A stretch of DNA of 36,964 nt from Deltaproteobacteria bacterium (GTDB lineage Bacteria; Bdellovibrionota; UBA1018), in NCBI GenBank assembly GCA_013286765.1, contig JABDFB010000009.1:1-36964 (forward strand), read 5' to 3'. Positions 17,620-26,098 of the stretch are shown one piece after another. Every line of letters starts with the position of its first letter. Position 1 is the first letter of the stretch. Position numbers and translations under genes: made by a program. Below the pieces are notes generated by a model. The model was not told the DNA's origin, searched no databases, and saw only the letters and a program-made list of their open reading frames with translations.

Positions 17620-18231
17620 CTAAACCGATACTACTTCCTGAATTTCCGGAATGGCTTGCCGTAATCGCGTTTCAATTCCCATCTTTAGTGTTGCTGTTGA
17701 GCTTGGACATCCACTGCAAGAGCCTTGAAGGTACAAATAGACAACACCATCTTCGTACTTTTCAAAAGTAATATCGCCGCCATCCATTGCAACGGCCGGC
17801 CTAATTTCGTTGTCCAGAATTTCACGAATTTTATTTTCAATATCAGTATTGCCACCTTTATGTCCGGCAGCGCTACCGTCGGCACCAATAAGGACGGCTT
17901 CATTCCTCGTGAGATGAGAATGAATAATTTCGGAAGCACTGCGATGCACTAGATCCCAGTCTCCATCCTCGGCTTTAGTAATCGTCACAAAATCTTTTCC
18001 GATCATGACGCCAGAAATTCCAGCAACTTGGAATAGTTTCTCGGCCAGTGGCGAACGATTTCGCGCTTCTTCCAAATGCGTCAGATTTACCGCTCCGCGA
18101 TCTAAGAGCTGGCGGTTTACTGCATACTTTAAGGTATTTGGATTAGGGGTAAATTCAAGAGAGACATACACTGGGGTAGGCGTATTATTGGACGCCGTGT
18201 TTTCATTCGAACTTCTATCGTTTTGCATCAT
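17620..18231 (-). CDS. Nfu/NifU-type iron-sulfur cluster carrier
   Basis: Cytosolic Fe-S scaffold/carrier of 203 aa with two domains. The Nfu N-terminal domain is at about 20-107 (VSLEFTPNPNTLKY is its signature start). The NifU C-terminal domain is at about 130-203, where GSCSGCPSS gives the cluster-binding C172-x-x-C175. The first 18 residues are a polar Asn/Thr/Ser-rich tail. A GAGG lies 7 nt before the ATG at 18231; the second ATG directly after it is an alternative. This two-domain layout is the one found in alphaproteobacteria, mitochondria and some bdellovibrios, and differs from E. coli NfuA, whose N-terminal domain is a degenerate A-type one. It delivers clusters to apo-enzymes in the family. 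Confidence 0.93.
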   Translation of the reverse strand: MMQNDRSSNENTASNNTPTPVYVSLEFTPNPNTLKYAVNRQLLDRGAVNLTHLEEARNRSPLAEKLFQVAGISGVMIGKDFVTITKAEDGDWDLVHRSASEIIHSHLTRNEAVLIGADGSAAGHKGGNTDIENKIREILDNEIRPAVAMDGGDITFEKYEDGVVYLYLQGSCSGCPSSTATLKMGIETRLRQAIPEIQEVVSV

Positions 18232-18456
18232 AACTCAACCTCATCTTCTCTTTACCAGAATTCGGGGCCAAGGGACAGAATGATGATGGTTTGCTGATAC
18301 CGTCTGATTCACCCCCTTCCCGAGCTGCCGTTACTCCGCTGTTCCCAGGAGTTGTAACACACAATACCAACTACCGCTAATTATGCTCTTCCTTTTATTT
18401 ATTATACTCTTATATAAGCTGACGACAGGGTGAACTTCGTTTACAATCAAAGTCGT

Positions 18457-19134
18457 ATGAAACTAATCCAGTTCACTCTGATATTATTGGGTTTTTCCAT
18501 CGCATCCATTGCACCGGTCGAATCATCCATCGCGTCAAAGGTTCCCCTGTCCACACAGCTTCAATTTGATCATTTTGACCAACAAACGGTCTATTTTCAA
18601 CCTGCGGACAACACCAAGCCCTCTGTCTCGATGAAAACAGGGCTATTTGACCTAACGTTTATTGGGGAACTCGATGAGTCCGGCCGGTCACCAGACCAAT
18701 ATTTTTTATTTTCTGCAAAGCCCTGTGCAAACTGTGCCGAAGACCGAATGGTCTACGCCTTAGCACCCAATTCGGGCAAAACACAGGCGTTTGTCTTTCC
18801 TGGAAAAATCCTAGATGACTCCTCGCGACGGCTAAGTTTTCAATCGCGCGGTTTTTACGGAAGATGCTTAGCTGGTTCGGAAAGCGTCCTGGTCTTTTTT
18901 CAAGAAGAACACTCTGACCGCCATCGTCGACTCCTGCCCAGCGTATTGATTGCCCGACCGAAAGAGAGCTATTTGAATGAGGAACTCCTCGAGGGGCGAC
19001 GCCTCCCTGGAATCCGAACAACCCTGCGTCGGGTCAAGAAAGGCGAGTGCCATGAGATCACCGGCAGGAATCGCGTCAATGCACAAAAATTAATCAACGT
19101 GAGGGTTAGGAGCAAAACAAGTCCAGACTCTTGA
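18457..19134 (+). CDS. Exported protein of unknown function
   Basis: Unrecognised 225-aa protein from the ATG at 18457. It begins MKLIQFTLILLGFSIASIAP, a clear signal peptide. The frame is open back to a GTG at 18430, but the longer form would put nine polar residues before the signal. The mature part has a CANCAED pair of cysteines around residue 90, a third cysteine in RGFYGRCLAG and a fourth in KKGECHEI, suggesting disulphides. The C-terminal third is strongly basic (EGRRLPGIRTTLRRVKKGE, NRVNAQKLINVRVRSK). No domain is evident. It stands alone between the divergent nfu gene and the PEBP gene. Confidence 0.65.
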   Translation: MKLIQFTLILLGFSIASIAPVESSIASKVPLSTQLQFDHFDQQTVYFQPADNTKPSVSMKTGLFDLTFIGELDESGRSPDQYFLFSAKPCANCAEDRMVYALAPNSGKTQAFVFPGKILDDSSRRLSFQSRGFYGRCLAGSESVLVFFQEEHSDRHRRLLPSVLIARPKESYLNEELLEGRRLPGIRTTLRRVKKGECHEITGRNRVNAQKLINVRVRSKTSPDS

Positions 19135-19187
19135 CGTAAAACTCAAATTTTAAGAAAAAAGGAACAGTTCTTGCCCAGAAAATAACT

Positions 19188-19691
19188 ATGGGAACTAAGG
19201 CTTATACTACTATGATGACACTTACATCTGATGCAGTGGGAGAAGATGGCATTTTTGATCCAAGATACACCTGCGATATGGACAACTCTTCGCCGGAACT
19301 GAGATGGGAGAATTTCCCAGAAAGAACAGCCGGATTTGCAGTTGTTGCCGAAGACTTAGATGCACCTCGCGGGGTTTTTACTCATTGGGTCATATATAAT
19401 ATACCGCGAGACGTACACCACTTGCCGGCTGGTATTCCACCGCAAGACACGTTGCCAAATGGAATTAAACAAGGACTAAATAGTTTCGGCAAACTTGGCT
19501 ACGCAGGTCCGTGCCCCCCTCCAGCCGACCCAGCTCATCGCTATATTTTTAGCATCTATGCGCTCAGTCAGTTGCCGACATTGAGCTCGAGGCTCAGTCA
19601 GCAGGAACTACGGCAAGCCATTATGCCCTATATTATTGGTTCGGCCCAGCTCTCTGGGAAGTACTATAGGCGCATCCAGCGAGCAGGGTAG
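19188..19691 (+). CDS. YbhB/YbcL-family (PEBP, Raf-kinase-inhibitor-like) protein
   Basis: Phosphatidylethanolamine-binding-protein fold; bacterial members are small cytosolic or periplasmic proteins of uncertain role. Landmarks are YTCDMDNSSPELRW, EDLDAPRGVFTHWVIYNIP (the DPDAP-type ligand site, here DLDAP) and GYAGPCPPPADPAHRYIFSIYAL (the GxGPCPP...HRY core). Length 167 aa from the ATG at 19188. Family members usually begin just before MTLTS, so ATG 19212 or 19215, which has AAGG about 11 nt upstream, is a good alternative start. There is no signal peptide. The gene is followed directly by the 164-bp inverted repeat. Confidence 0.9.
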   Translation: MGTKAYTTMMTLTSDAVGEDGIFDPRYTCDMDNSSPELRWENFPERTAGFAVVAEDLDAPRGVFTHWVIYNIPRDVHHLPAGIPPQDTLPNGIKQGLNSFGKLGYAGPCPPPADPAHRYIFSIYALSQLPTLSSRLSQQELRQAIMPYIIGSAQLSGKYYRRIQRAG

Positions 19692-19696
19692 CTTTC

Positions 19697-19860
19697 TTTC
19701 CGAAATGTCTTTTTAGCTTAATATGTCGCTAGGGGTTCAAACCACTTTTGCGAGATTCATACAGCCATGGATGGCGAAAGCTATGAAAGACTGGAAGTCT
19801 GCTCTCGCAAAAGTGGTTTGAACCCCTAGCGACATATGAACAAAAATCCTATTTCGGAAA
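19697..19860. repeat. 164-bp nested inverted repeat (MITE-like or structured element)
   Basis: A perfect 35-bp inverted repeat pairs 19721-19755 with 19803-19837. Outside it, TTTCCGAAAT (19697-19706) pairs perfectly with ATTTCGGAAA (19851-19860), and short T5/A5 runs pair in between. The 47-nt central loop folds again: TTCATA (19756-19761) with TATGAA (19782-19787), enclosing GCCA/TGGC (19764-19767 with 19772-19775). A separate hairpin AGACT/AGTCT follows (19788-19792 with 19796-19800). Nearly every base is therefore paired in a three-way-junction shape. No reading frame, no clear target-site duplication. It fills the gap between the PEBP and enolase genes. Confidence 0.85.
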
Positions 19861-19904
19861 CCTTGGGTAAACCGTAGTCAGAAATCGACCGCTATGGTAT
19901 TCGC

Positions 19905-21254
19905 ATGCCTATGACCAAGAATAAAATTTTAAAAGTCATTGCTCGCGAAGTTTTGGATTCCCGTGGATTTCCCACAGTGGAAGTAGAATTGACACTAAAC
20001 CACCAAAAACGGCCCTCTGACGTAGTGGTCGGGCGCGCAATAGTTCCTTCGGGAGCTTCCACAGGCGAAGCGGAAGCACTAGAGCTTCGCGATGGTGACA
20101 AAAACCGCTATTTGGGAAAAGGCGTTCTCAAAGCGCTTCAGAACATCCAGCAGAAAATCGCCCCCGCAATTGAGAACAAGGCATTTACGCAAATCGCCGA
20201 ACTTGATCGTGTTTTGATGGATTTAGACGGCACTCCCAATAAATCACAACTCGGTGCCAATGCGATTTTAGGGGTAAGCATGGCCTTTGTAAGGGCTTGT
20301 GCCCTCGCTTCGGACACTCCATCCGATGAATTGATTGCTAAAATATTCCAGACCTCTGGCAACACTCTGCCGGTTCCTTTGATGAATATTATAAACGGAG
20401 GAAAACACGCCGATAATGACCTGGATATTCAAGAATTCATGATTGTTCCGGCTGGATTTTCGTCCTTTTCGGAAGCTCTTCGGGCAGGAGTAGAGACATT
20501 CCACCACTTAAAAAAATTACTGAAAGACCAAGGCCTATCGACCTCCGTCGGGGACGAAGGGGGCTTTGCACCATCGTTTCACGGCAAAAATCCCCACGAA
20601 CAAGCATTAGAAATGCTGATACGTGCCATTACCAGTGCTGGATATCGTCCGGGAGAACAGATTTTTCTAGCATTGGATTCGGCAGCCAGTGAATTTTGCG
20701 AAAAGAATGAAAACAAAGGAAGCCCAATCACCTACCTCTTTGAGAAAAAATCCCTTTCCGCCGCAGAAATGATTGCGACTTATGACCGCTGGAGTCACCA
20801 GTACCCTCTGATCTCTATCGAAGACGGCTTGGCCGAACAGGATTGGGCGGGGTGGAAGGACTTGACCGAACAATTAGGGGACCGTTTGCAGCTAGTGGGC
20901 GACGATCTCTTTGTCACAAATCCTATTTTCCTAAAAAAGGGCATCGAAACGCATACTGCCAATGCTATTCTGATTAAACTAAATCAGATTGGTACAGTAA
21001 CCGAGACACTGGAAACCATGAAACTCGCTCAAGAATCCGGATTTCAATGCATCGTCTCTCACCGTAGCGGCGAGACTGAGGATACTTTTATTGCCGACTT
21101 GGCAGTAGGAACAAACTGTGGTCAAATTAAGGCTGGGTCCGCGTCTCGTACTGACAGGGTTGCGAAGTACAACCAACTCCTGCGACTCGAGGAGCGCCTG
21201 GGCAAAAAAGCCGTTTTTCCTGGGACTAAACCCTTTCTAAGGAAAAAAAGGTGA
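19905..21254 (+). CDS. eno: Enolase (2-phosphoglycerate dehydratase)
   Basis: Glycolytic enzyme converting 2-phosphoglycerate to phosphoenolpyruvate. All key residues are present: E218 (GDEGGFAP), K358 (ILIKLNQ) and K409 ([11 protein letters not shown]) at the active site. Metal ligands are D258 (ALDSAASEF), E306 ([11 protein letters not shown]) and D333 (VGDDLFVTN); HADN (168-171) and SHRSGETED are also intact. The protein has 449 aa, somewhat longer than E. coli (432). About six extra residues lie in the N-terminal hairpin ([12 protein letters not shown]), and the usual DSRGNPT reads DSRGFPT. ATG 19905 has no good Shine-Dalgarno; ATG 19911 is an alternative. The stop overlaps the start of the next gene (GTGA). 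Confidence 0.96.
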   Translation: MPMTKNKILKVIAREVLDSRGFPTVEVELTLNHQKRPSDVVVGRAIVPSGASTGEAEALELRDGDKNRYLGKGVLKALQNIQQKIAPAIENKAFTQIAELDRVLMDLDGTPNKSQLGANAILGVSMAFVRACALASDTPSDELIAKIFQTSGNTLPVPLMNIINGGKHADNDLDIQEFMIVPAGFSSFSEALRAGVETFHHLKKLLKDQGLSTSVGDEGGFAPSFHGKNPHEQALEMLIRAITSAGYRPGEQIFLALDSAASEFCEKNENKGSPITYLFEKKSLSAAEMIATYDRWSHQYPLISIEDGLAEQDWAGWKDLTEQLGDRLQLVGDDLFVTNPIFLKKGIETHTANAILIKLNQIGTVTETLETMKLAQESGFQCIVSHRSGETEDTFIADLAVGTNCGQIKAGSASRTDRVAKYNQLLRLEERLGKKAVFPGTKPFLRKKR

Positions 21255-21571
21255 AGAAAACTCTTCAAATTTTCTCTCTGAATCAAAAGTGGTTAATTTT
21301 GTTTTGTTTATGGCTCCTGTTTCTAACAGGTCTCTTCTCCAGTTTTCTAGGCTCCCCCGGAATTCTTCAAGCCATGAGATTGAACGCACTATTTGAACAA
21401 AGAAAGCTCCAACTAACTGTATTAAATGACGAAGTTCAAAAACTCGAGTCAGACGTAGAAAAATTAGAGCACAATCGTGTGGCTCAGGAAAAAGAAATCC
21501 GGAAAATCCTCGGTTACGCAGCAAAAGATGAAATTATTTTTGACTTTATTCCCGCCGATCCTTCAAAATAA
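21251..21571 (+). CDS. FtsB/DivIC-family septum-formation protein
   Basis: Small bitopic division protein of 106 aa. It has a short cytoplasmic start, one membrane segment (about 14-31, [19 protein letters not shown]) and a periplasmic coiled coil (about 43-85, [20 protein letters not shown] and following heptads). The tail contains [18 protein letters not shown], resembling the conserved R-x-x-LGY-x-x-x-(D/E) end of FtsB/DivIC. The start is GTG at 21251, overlapping the enolase stop by 4 bp, so translation is coupled. An ftsB-like gene next to eno is a common arrangement in proteobacteria. In the family it links FtsL and FtsQ in the divisome. Confidence 0.85.
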   Translation: MKKTLQIFSLNQKWLILFCLWLLFLTGLFSSFLGSPGILQAMRLNALFEQRKLQLTVLNDEVQKLESDVEKLEHNRVAQEKEIRKILGYAAKDEIIFDFIPADPSK

Positions 21572-21657
21572 ATATTAGTGGAACGAAATTCTACTCGTCT
21601 ACAACAATATCAAAGTCAAAATCATTACCACCAACATTCATGGAGGATGGAAGCTGA

Positions 21658-21861
21658 ATGGCAGTTGGAAGAGTGAAGTGGTTTAGTTCATCCAAGGGAT
21701 TTGGATTTATTGAGGAAAAACCGGGCACCGAAATCTTCGTCCATTGGACTGGAATTCAAGGCGAAGGGTTTAAAACTCTCGATGCTGGCCAAGAAGTTGA
21801 ATTTGACATATACGAAGGTCACAAAGGTCTTGTCGCGCAAAATGTAATACCTGTTACTTGA
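21658..21861 (+). CDS. Cold-shock domain protein (Csp)
   Basis: Single cold-shock domain of 67 aa that binds single-stranded RNA/DNA. RNP1 is KGFGFI (13-18) and RNP2 is IFVHW (26-30); most members have Phe or Tyr where this one has Trp. Start MAVGRVKWF is typical. GGAGG lies 11 nt upstream of the ATG. It follows the ftsB-like gene after 86 bp and probably has its own transcript. Whether it is cold-inducible or constitutive cannot be told. Confidence 0.93.
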   Translation: MAVGRVKWFSSSKGFGFIEEKPGTEIFVHWTGIQGEGFKTLDAGQEVEFDIYEGHKGLVAQNVIPVT

Positions 21862-21895
21862 TATCACAAATGGGTTAGCAGCGGTCGCTACGATT

Positions 21896-21924
21896 GCTAG
21901 GTCGTGTGTTATTGCTTACCTAGC
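21896..21924. terminator. Possible bidirectional terminator hairpin
   Basis: GCTAGGT (21896-21902) pairs with ACCTAGC (21918-21924) around a 15-nt loop at the junction of the convergent csp and phosphatase genes. There is no strong U-tract on either side, so it is a weak call. Confidence 0.35.
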
Positions 21925-22795
21925 GGTCAATACTATACCTGTACTCTAGTGTAAGTGCGCGTTGTCTCGCTAGCTTTGTGCAATAGTTTTTGATCTTCGT
22001 TTCGATCTGGGAACCCATTGAAACAAGTGCTGGCTCTCCACGTACACCTGTGCCGTACTGATGTGCGAAAGCTGTGGGACAAACTTTGTATGACGGAAAA
22101 ACCAAGTCCATCCGGTCTGAATCCAGAATGACTTTACCCACTCGAAGGCCCTGCTCCACGCTGAGACGGCCCTCTTCAATTTCATTCAGTACGATTTCAT
22201 AGGCGGTGGTAAAAGGACTCACGCTCGATGGTAAAGGCCGGGCTCCGATTTGGTGGATATACGTACCAATAATTCTATTCGTGGGGACTTCTTTTGCAAA
22301 CTGTTCGTAAATTTCAGGATCCCAATGCACGTCATCGCCTACTAATAAAAAAGCCGTGTCATTCGCCTCTGCAAGGTTATTGAGCTGTTGTAATTTATAA
22401 TAGAATGTACTCTCCCACTTCCACCAATTGCTGAGCAGGAACTGCCCTGCGGGAAATCCCCCTGAAACTACCAAAATATCCTGCAACCTAGACGCCATCG
22501 ACTGAGGTGAGGCACTGAGATAGAATACCTTTTCGGCTGATTTTGCTAACTCCTGGTACAAGGCCGACATTCCAGGAAAAGTATCTCGGTTAAGGACATT
22601 TAGAACGGCAGAGTAATAGTGTGCTGTACCCGAGACCTTTAAAGTGTCGTCAATGTCGCTTACAACGAGGAATTTCTGTGCCGCCGCATGAACCCCTTGT
22701 GCAACCCTCTCCCCACCTTCCACAGCAAAAACAGAGGGTAATTGAATTGCGAAAAACAGAGTTAAAAGCGTGGAAATAGATTTAGCTAGTTTCAT
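21920..22795 (-). CDS. Exported App1-type (DUF2183) HAD phosphatase
   Basis: Phosphatase of the App1 catalytic-domain family, whose yeast founder dephosphorylates phosphatidate. The HAD nucleophile motif is SDIDDT (46-51, with D47 and D49). Motif II-like LSASPQ is at 93-98 and the acidic GDDVHWDPEIYE follows from 153. Residues 1-24 form a signal peptide (ISTLLTLFFAIQLPSVFA), so the enzyme should act in the periplasm or outside. 291 aa. GGGG precedes the ATG at 22795 by a short spacer. It stands alone, downstream of the RCC1 array on the same strand but separated by 145 bp that include a hairpin. Phosphatidate or another phospholipid as substrate is inferred from the family only. Confidence 0.85.
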   Translation of the reverse strand: MKLAKSISTLLTLFFAIQLPSVFAVEGGERVAQGVHAAAQKFLVVSDIDDTLKVSGTAHYYSAVLNVLNRDTFPGMSALYQELAKSAEKVFYLSASPQSMASRLQDILVVSGGFPAGQFLLSNWWKWESTFYYKLQQLNNLAEANDTAFLLVGDDVHWDPEIYEQFAKEVPTNRIIGTYIHQIGARPLPSSVSPFTTAYEIVLNEIEEGRLSVEQGLRVGKVILDSDRMDLVFPSYKVCPTAFAHQYGTGVRGEPALVSMGSQIETKIKNYCTKLARQRALTLEYRYSIDR

Positions 22796-22867
22796 GAGAC
22801 CCCAAACTTTACTTACATAATAATTATTAAATCAGTTGCGAAATAATTCGCGGAAAATGAACCAGAC

Positions 22868-22889
22868 AAATAAGACGAAAGTCTTATTT
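22868..22889. terminator. Perfect hairpin after the last RCC1 gene
   Basis: AAATAAGAC (22868-22876) and GTCTTATTT (22881-22889) pair perfectly around a GAAA tetraloop (TTTC on the minus strand). It lies 52 bp past the stop of the RCC1 gene ending at 22941. The U-tract is short, so termination efficiency is uncertain. Confidence 0.45.
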
Positions 22890-22940
22890 CAGAAGGACTT
22901 TAGAATGTCAACTGCTCGAAGAAAAAGTTCAAAAAAAAAC

Positions 22941-24503
22941 TTAAGGATACGTTGCATAAGGGTAAGTCACATATGGGATCCACTTTGGTTCGGTAATTTT
23001 GCCACTGTCCTTACCAAGTCCGAGAGCTTGCCCATTGCCCCAACCAAAAATTCGGTCGTGTTCAGTAATCACAACAGTATGTTTTGCGCCCACTGAAACT
23101 GCTTTTATTTTCACATCATCTTGCGGAAAAGGAGGGTAATTTCCCTCATAAATAACTACTTCACGAATCTCACCCACAGGACTATCGTGACCTAATTGAC
23201 CTTCGGAGTTATCGCCCCATGTGTAAAGGTGTCCATCATCGGTAAGCGCAGCTATATGGTTTGCACCCACAGCAACAGACTTGATCACGATTTGACCTAC
23301 TTTATTTTTACTCTTATCATTGAAAAATTCAACGCGCTTGGGTTTTGGCTGTTCTGTTCTGTCGTCATAACCCAAATGACCCAACTTATTTTTATAATTG
23401 TTACCCCATGTATAAAGGTCACCATCGACTGTAACTGCTGCACTATAATCTGGCCCCAACGCTACGGATTGAATCGGCGGTTCTCCCGGTTCAAAATGAA
23501 CTTCCTGTGGAGTAGTCTGAATTTCATAATTACCAAGTCCGAGTCTTCCGTCTGTCCCCAAACCCCAGGTATAAAGCGTTCCATCCCGCGCGATGGCTGC
23601 CGTATGTTCTGCGCCTAAAGCGACAGAAGACACCTGAATTTTTTCAAAAAATGGAACCTGTGTTGGTTTAAAATAATCGTTATTACCAAAATAACCTTTC
23701 ACCAAGCCCAGCTTACCATTAGACCAATGGCCCCATGTATACAGCTTGCCATCTCGGGTAACCACAGCAGCATAGTCGGTGCCTAATGAGACGGATGCAA
23801 TATTATCTTTAAACTCCTTAAGATCGGTCCCTTCAAATACAGCAGGTTGATCTGCAGCTTTAATAAAAACTATTTTCTCCGAAAAGCTAATTCCCTTACC
23901 CCAAGTAAAAAGCTCTCCTCTTTCGGTCACAGCAGCACTGTGGCCCGATGGCCCTGCAGTAATAAAATCAATACGACGATCCAGCAATGGCCCAGCTACT
24001 ATTTTTGGTTCGGAGACATCCGACTTTGGTCTGCGACCGTCATCGTCTTTCTCGGATTTCATATGACTGAGAACCTTCGTATCTTGGCCCCAAGAATAAA
24101 GTCTATCCCTAATTAGAATGAGATTATGACTATTGGTTACCGCTAGATCATTCCTCTTAACAATTTCATTTGGGGTTCTTGATCTACTGCGTTTTGGGCA
24201 GTCGGGACCCTTTCCTGAATTCGGCGGAGTAGGCTGTGTTGGCGGTTGTTTTGTTGGCGTTGGTGCTGTTGGCACTGGCTGTGCAGCTGGCAGCGCGGGT
24301 GGTGTGGAAATACTTGCCGGTGGCGGATACGGTTGTGGTTTTAACGGTGGGTAAATTCGAGGAACTGCTGTAGTCGGTTGCGGTTCACTTGGATTGGGTA
24401 ATAAATAAGACCCTGAATTGCTACCATTACATCCGCTCATACTAACAAGCGGTACCAATCCGGCAACTAGAATAAGCAAATTTACAAACTTTGACCTTAC
24501 CAT
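22941..24503 (-). CDS. RCC1-repeat beta-propeller lipoprotein 1 (Pro/Thr linker)
   Basis: 520-aa lipoprotein. The signal ends SMSGC (C25). It is followed by a Pro/Thr-rich linker (about 30-105) and then seven RCC1 motifs with cores LYSWG, LFTWG, LYTWG, LYTWG, LYTWG, LYTWG and IFGWG. Each is preceded by a strand like VALGAEHTAAIARDG. Seven blades make a full propeller of the RCC1/BLIP-II type. In other organisms such propellers bind proteins; none of the eukaryotic Ran-exchange context applies here. GGGGGAAG sits just before the ATG. Only 43 bp separate it from the upstream RCC1 gene, so these two are probably co-transcribed. The C-terminus repeats TYPYATYP. Surface or periplasmic side of the outer membrane is likely. 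Ligand unknown. Confidence 0.88.
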   Translation of the reverse strand: MVRSKFVNLLILVAGLVPLVSMSGCNGSNSGSYLLPNPSEPQPTTAVPRIYPPLKPQPYPPPASISTPPALPAAQPVPTAPTPTKQPPTQPTPPNSGKGPDCPKRSRSRTPNEIVKRNDLAVTNSHNLILIRDRLYSWGQDTKVLSHMKSEKDDDGRRPKSDVSEPKIVAGPLLDRRIDFITAGPSGHSAAVTERGELFTWGKGISFSEKIVFIKAADQPAVFEGTDLKEFKDNIASVSLGTDYAAVVTRDGKLYTWGHWSNGKLGLVKGYFGNNDYFKPTQVPFFEKIQVSSVALGAEHTAAIARDGTLYTWGLGTDGRLGLGNYEIQTTPQEVHFEPGEPPIQSVALGPDYSAAVTVDGDLYTWGNNYKNKLGHLGYDDRTEQPKPKRVEFFNDKSKNKVGQIVIKSVAVGANHIAALTDDGHLYTWGDNSEGQLGHDSPVGEIREVVIYEGNYPPFPQDDVKIKAVSVGAKHTVVITEHDRIFGWGNGQALGLGKDSGKITEPKWIPYVTYPYATYP

Positions 24504-24546
24504 ACTTCCCCCAAATCAAACCCCATCAGATAAAGCTACGTCAGCC

Positions 24547-25896
24547 CTATTCCCTGTGTAATTCTACTGGTCCATGACTTGCTCGATCACTACCCCAGGT
24601 ATAAATCTTTCCGTCTTCCCCAAGAGCGACAGCATATTCAGAAGCAAAATCGACAGCGACAATTTTCACGTCCTTACCAAAGTCAACCCGCTCTGGGACT
24701 AATTCATTTCCGTTACGTCCTAATAGATTTTTTGAATTATCACCCCAAGTATAAACTTCGTGATTTTGTGTAATAACTGCAACTTGGTTCGCACCTGCTG
24801 CAACAGAAATAATTTTCAATCCCATGTCTTCGAGAATTTTAACTTGCTGAGGTTCTTTCACTAACTCTCCCACAGCGTAGCCCAATTTGCTGCCCGCAGC
24901 TCCCCAGGTATAAACTTTTCCATCGCCAGTAACAGCGGCACTAAAATCTGGGCCCAGAGAAACTGACGTTACATTCCTGAGAGATTCTACTTTTTTGGGC
25001 GTGTACTGTATGTCTTCGCTTCCGTGGCCTAGCTTCCCGGACGTTCCATTACCCCAAGTATAAAGATCTCTCGTATCAGAAATAGCTGCGGTGTGATCGA
25101 CGCTTAATACAACAGAAGCAACACGTATCTTCGGCTGCGCGTCTGCAAAGAATGAAACGAGCTGTGGATCACTAAAACTACTATTCCAGAAATGATAAGG
25201 AATCCCTAATTTTCCCGAAGAAACGCTACCCCAGGTATAAAGACCGCCTTCAGCAGTAACAGCAGCGTAATAGTCAGAACCAAAAGCGACGTCCGTTACC
25301 TTCTTTCCCGCAAGAGCTTTTACCGGCTCAATCGGATTGATAGTAAAACCACCAAACAAATTTCCCTCTGTTTTTTGTGTCCACGTATAGAGAGTGCCTT
25401 GAGATGTCACTAAAGCAGTCTTTAAGTAAGCCTTCCATGGACCAGCTTTCTCAACTGCAGCAGCTAAAGAAACAATTTGATTTTCACCTTCACCAGAAAT
25501 TTCAAGACTGATTTTCCTATCATCGCTATTGATGGCGCGAGGAGCATCAACTGCAGCATCCGAATGTCCGAGCCACATTCCGCTTTGGCCTTGTGGAGCC
25601 CAGGTGTAGGCTCTTCCGTTAAATGCTTCAACGGCGTGCAAACGAGTTACCGAGAGAAGCTTGCGGTATTCGGCAATGGTTTTACCTGGATTGTTTGTTG
25701 GTGTGCTTCTAGGAGCCTTAGGAAGTGCTTTTTCAGGTTGCTCGCCGATTAAATGATTTTTTGAAAGAAGATCGGTATATTCCGGTATTTTTGAAGATTG
25801 CGAGGTTTCTGAAGTTACAACTGGCTTCTGACCATCGTCCGAACTACAACCGGCTAGTGCTAAACAAAACAATAAAACGACTGTGCTTTTTTTCAT
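24547..25896 (-). CDS. RCC1-repeat beta-propeller lipoprotein 2 (short linker)
   Basis: 449-aa lipoprotein from the ATG at 25896. The signal MKKSTVVLLFCLALAGC (C17) has a classic LAGC lipobox. The linker is short and mixed (about 18-85, with Lys/Pro/Ser), unlike the neighbours. Seven RCC1 cores follow: AYTWAPQ, LYTWTQK, LYTWGSV, LYTWGNG, VYTWGAA, VYTWGDN and IYTWGSD. The first two are degenerate after the Trp. A GTG two codons upstream is in frame but redundant; AAAGAG lies about 6 nt before the ATG. The gene has its own promoter-like sequence (25936-25964) and is isolated from the gene upstream by a strong terminator. It probably forms a two-gene transcript with lipoprotein 1. Confidence 0.88.
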   Translation of the reverse strand: MKKSTVVLLFCLALAGCSSDDGQKPVVTSETSQSSKIPEYTDLLSKNHLIGEQPEKALPKAPRSTPTNNPGKTIAEYRKLLSVTRLHAVEAFNGRAYTWAPQGQSGMWLGHSDAAVDAPRAINSDDRKISLEISGEGENQIVSLAAAVEKAGPWKAYLKTALVTSQGTLYTWTQKTEGNLFGGFTINPIEPVKALAGKKVTDVAFGSDYYAAVTAEGGLYTWGSVSSGKLGIPYHFWNSSFSDPQLVSFFADAQPKIRVASVVLSVDHTAAISDTRDLYTWGNGTSGKLGHGSEDIQYTPKKVESLRNVTSVSLGPDFSAAVTGDGKVYTWGAAGSKLGYAVGELVKEPQQVKILEDMGLKIISVAAGANQVAVITQNHEVYTWGDNSKNLLGRNGNELVPERVDFGKDVKIVAVDFASEYAVALGEDGKIYTWGSDRASHGPVELHRE

Positions 25897-25935
25897 AATC
25901 ACTCTTTAATACTTTGCAAGATTAAATAACGACTA

Positions 25936-25964
25936 TAAATACCATAATGGAGCTTTTAGGTCAA
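25936..25964 (-). promoter_or_regulatory. Candidate promoter of RCC1 lipoprotein 2
   Basis: On the minus strand, TTGACC (25964-25959) and TATTTA (25941-25936) are spaced by 17 bp, about 40 bp before the ATG at 25896. The -10 box is poor, so this rests mainly on the -35 box and spacing. Confidence 0.35.
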
Positions 25965-26040
25965 TTTAAGTCATCGACAATCGATCCGTTTAAATTAATT
26001 AAGTTTAATATATATCCGTAGCCAAACCCCTTAAATACAA

Positions 26041-26073
26041 GAGGCCTTCGTATCTAGTGAATACGAAGGCCTC
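26041..26073 (-). terminator. Rho-independent terminator of RCC1 lipoprotein 3
   Basis: GAGGCCTTCGTAT (26041-26053) pairs perfectly with ATACGAAGGCCTC (26061-26073), a 13-bp stem with a 7-nt loop. It is followed on the minus strand by TTGTATTT. It lies 25 bp past the stop at 26099. It shares the GGCCTTCG stem core with the terminator of the next paralogue (27633-27666). Confidence 0.75.
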
Positions 26074-26098
26074 TCAACTAAGTTAGATTATATTTATT

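Noticed and set aside
18430..18456. GTG start nine codons upstream for the exported protein at 18457
   Set aside because: It adds polar residues ahead of the signal peptide; it has a partial ribosome-binding site, so it is not fully excluded.
19721..19837. tRNA-like GGTTCAAACC within the arms of the inverted repeat
   Set aside because: No flanking T-stem, anticodon arm or acceptor stem can be formed; the sequence is part of the long symmetric stem.
22836..23096. Plus-strand reading frame of 86 codons beginning in the gap after the RCC1 array
   Set aside because: Most of it is antisense to the end of RCC1 lipoprotein 1, it covers the hairpin at 22868-22889, and it resembles no protein I know.
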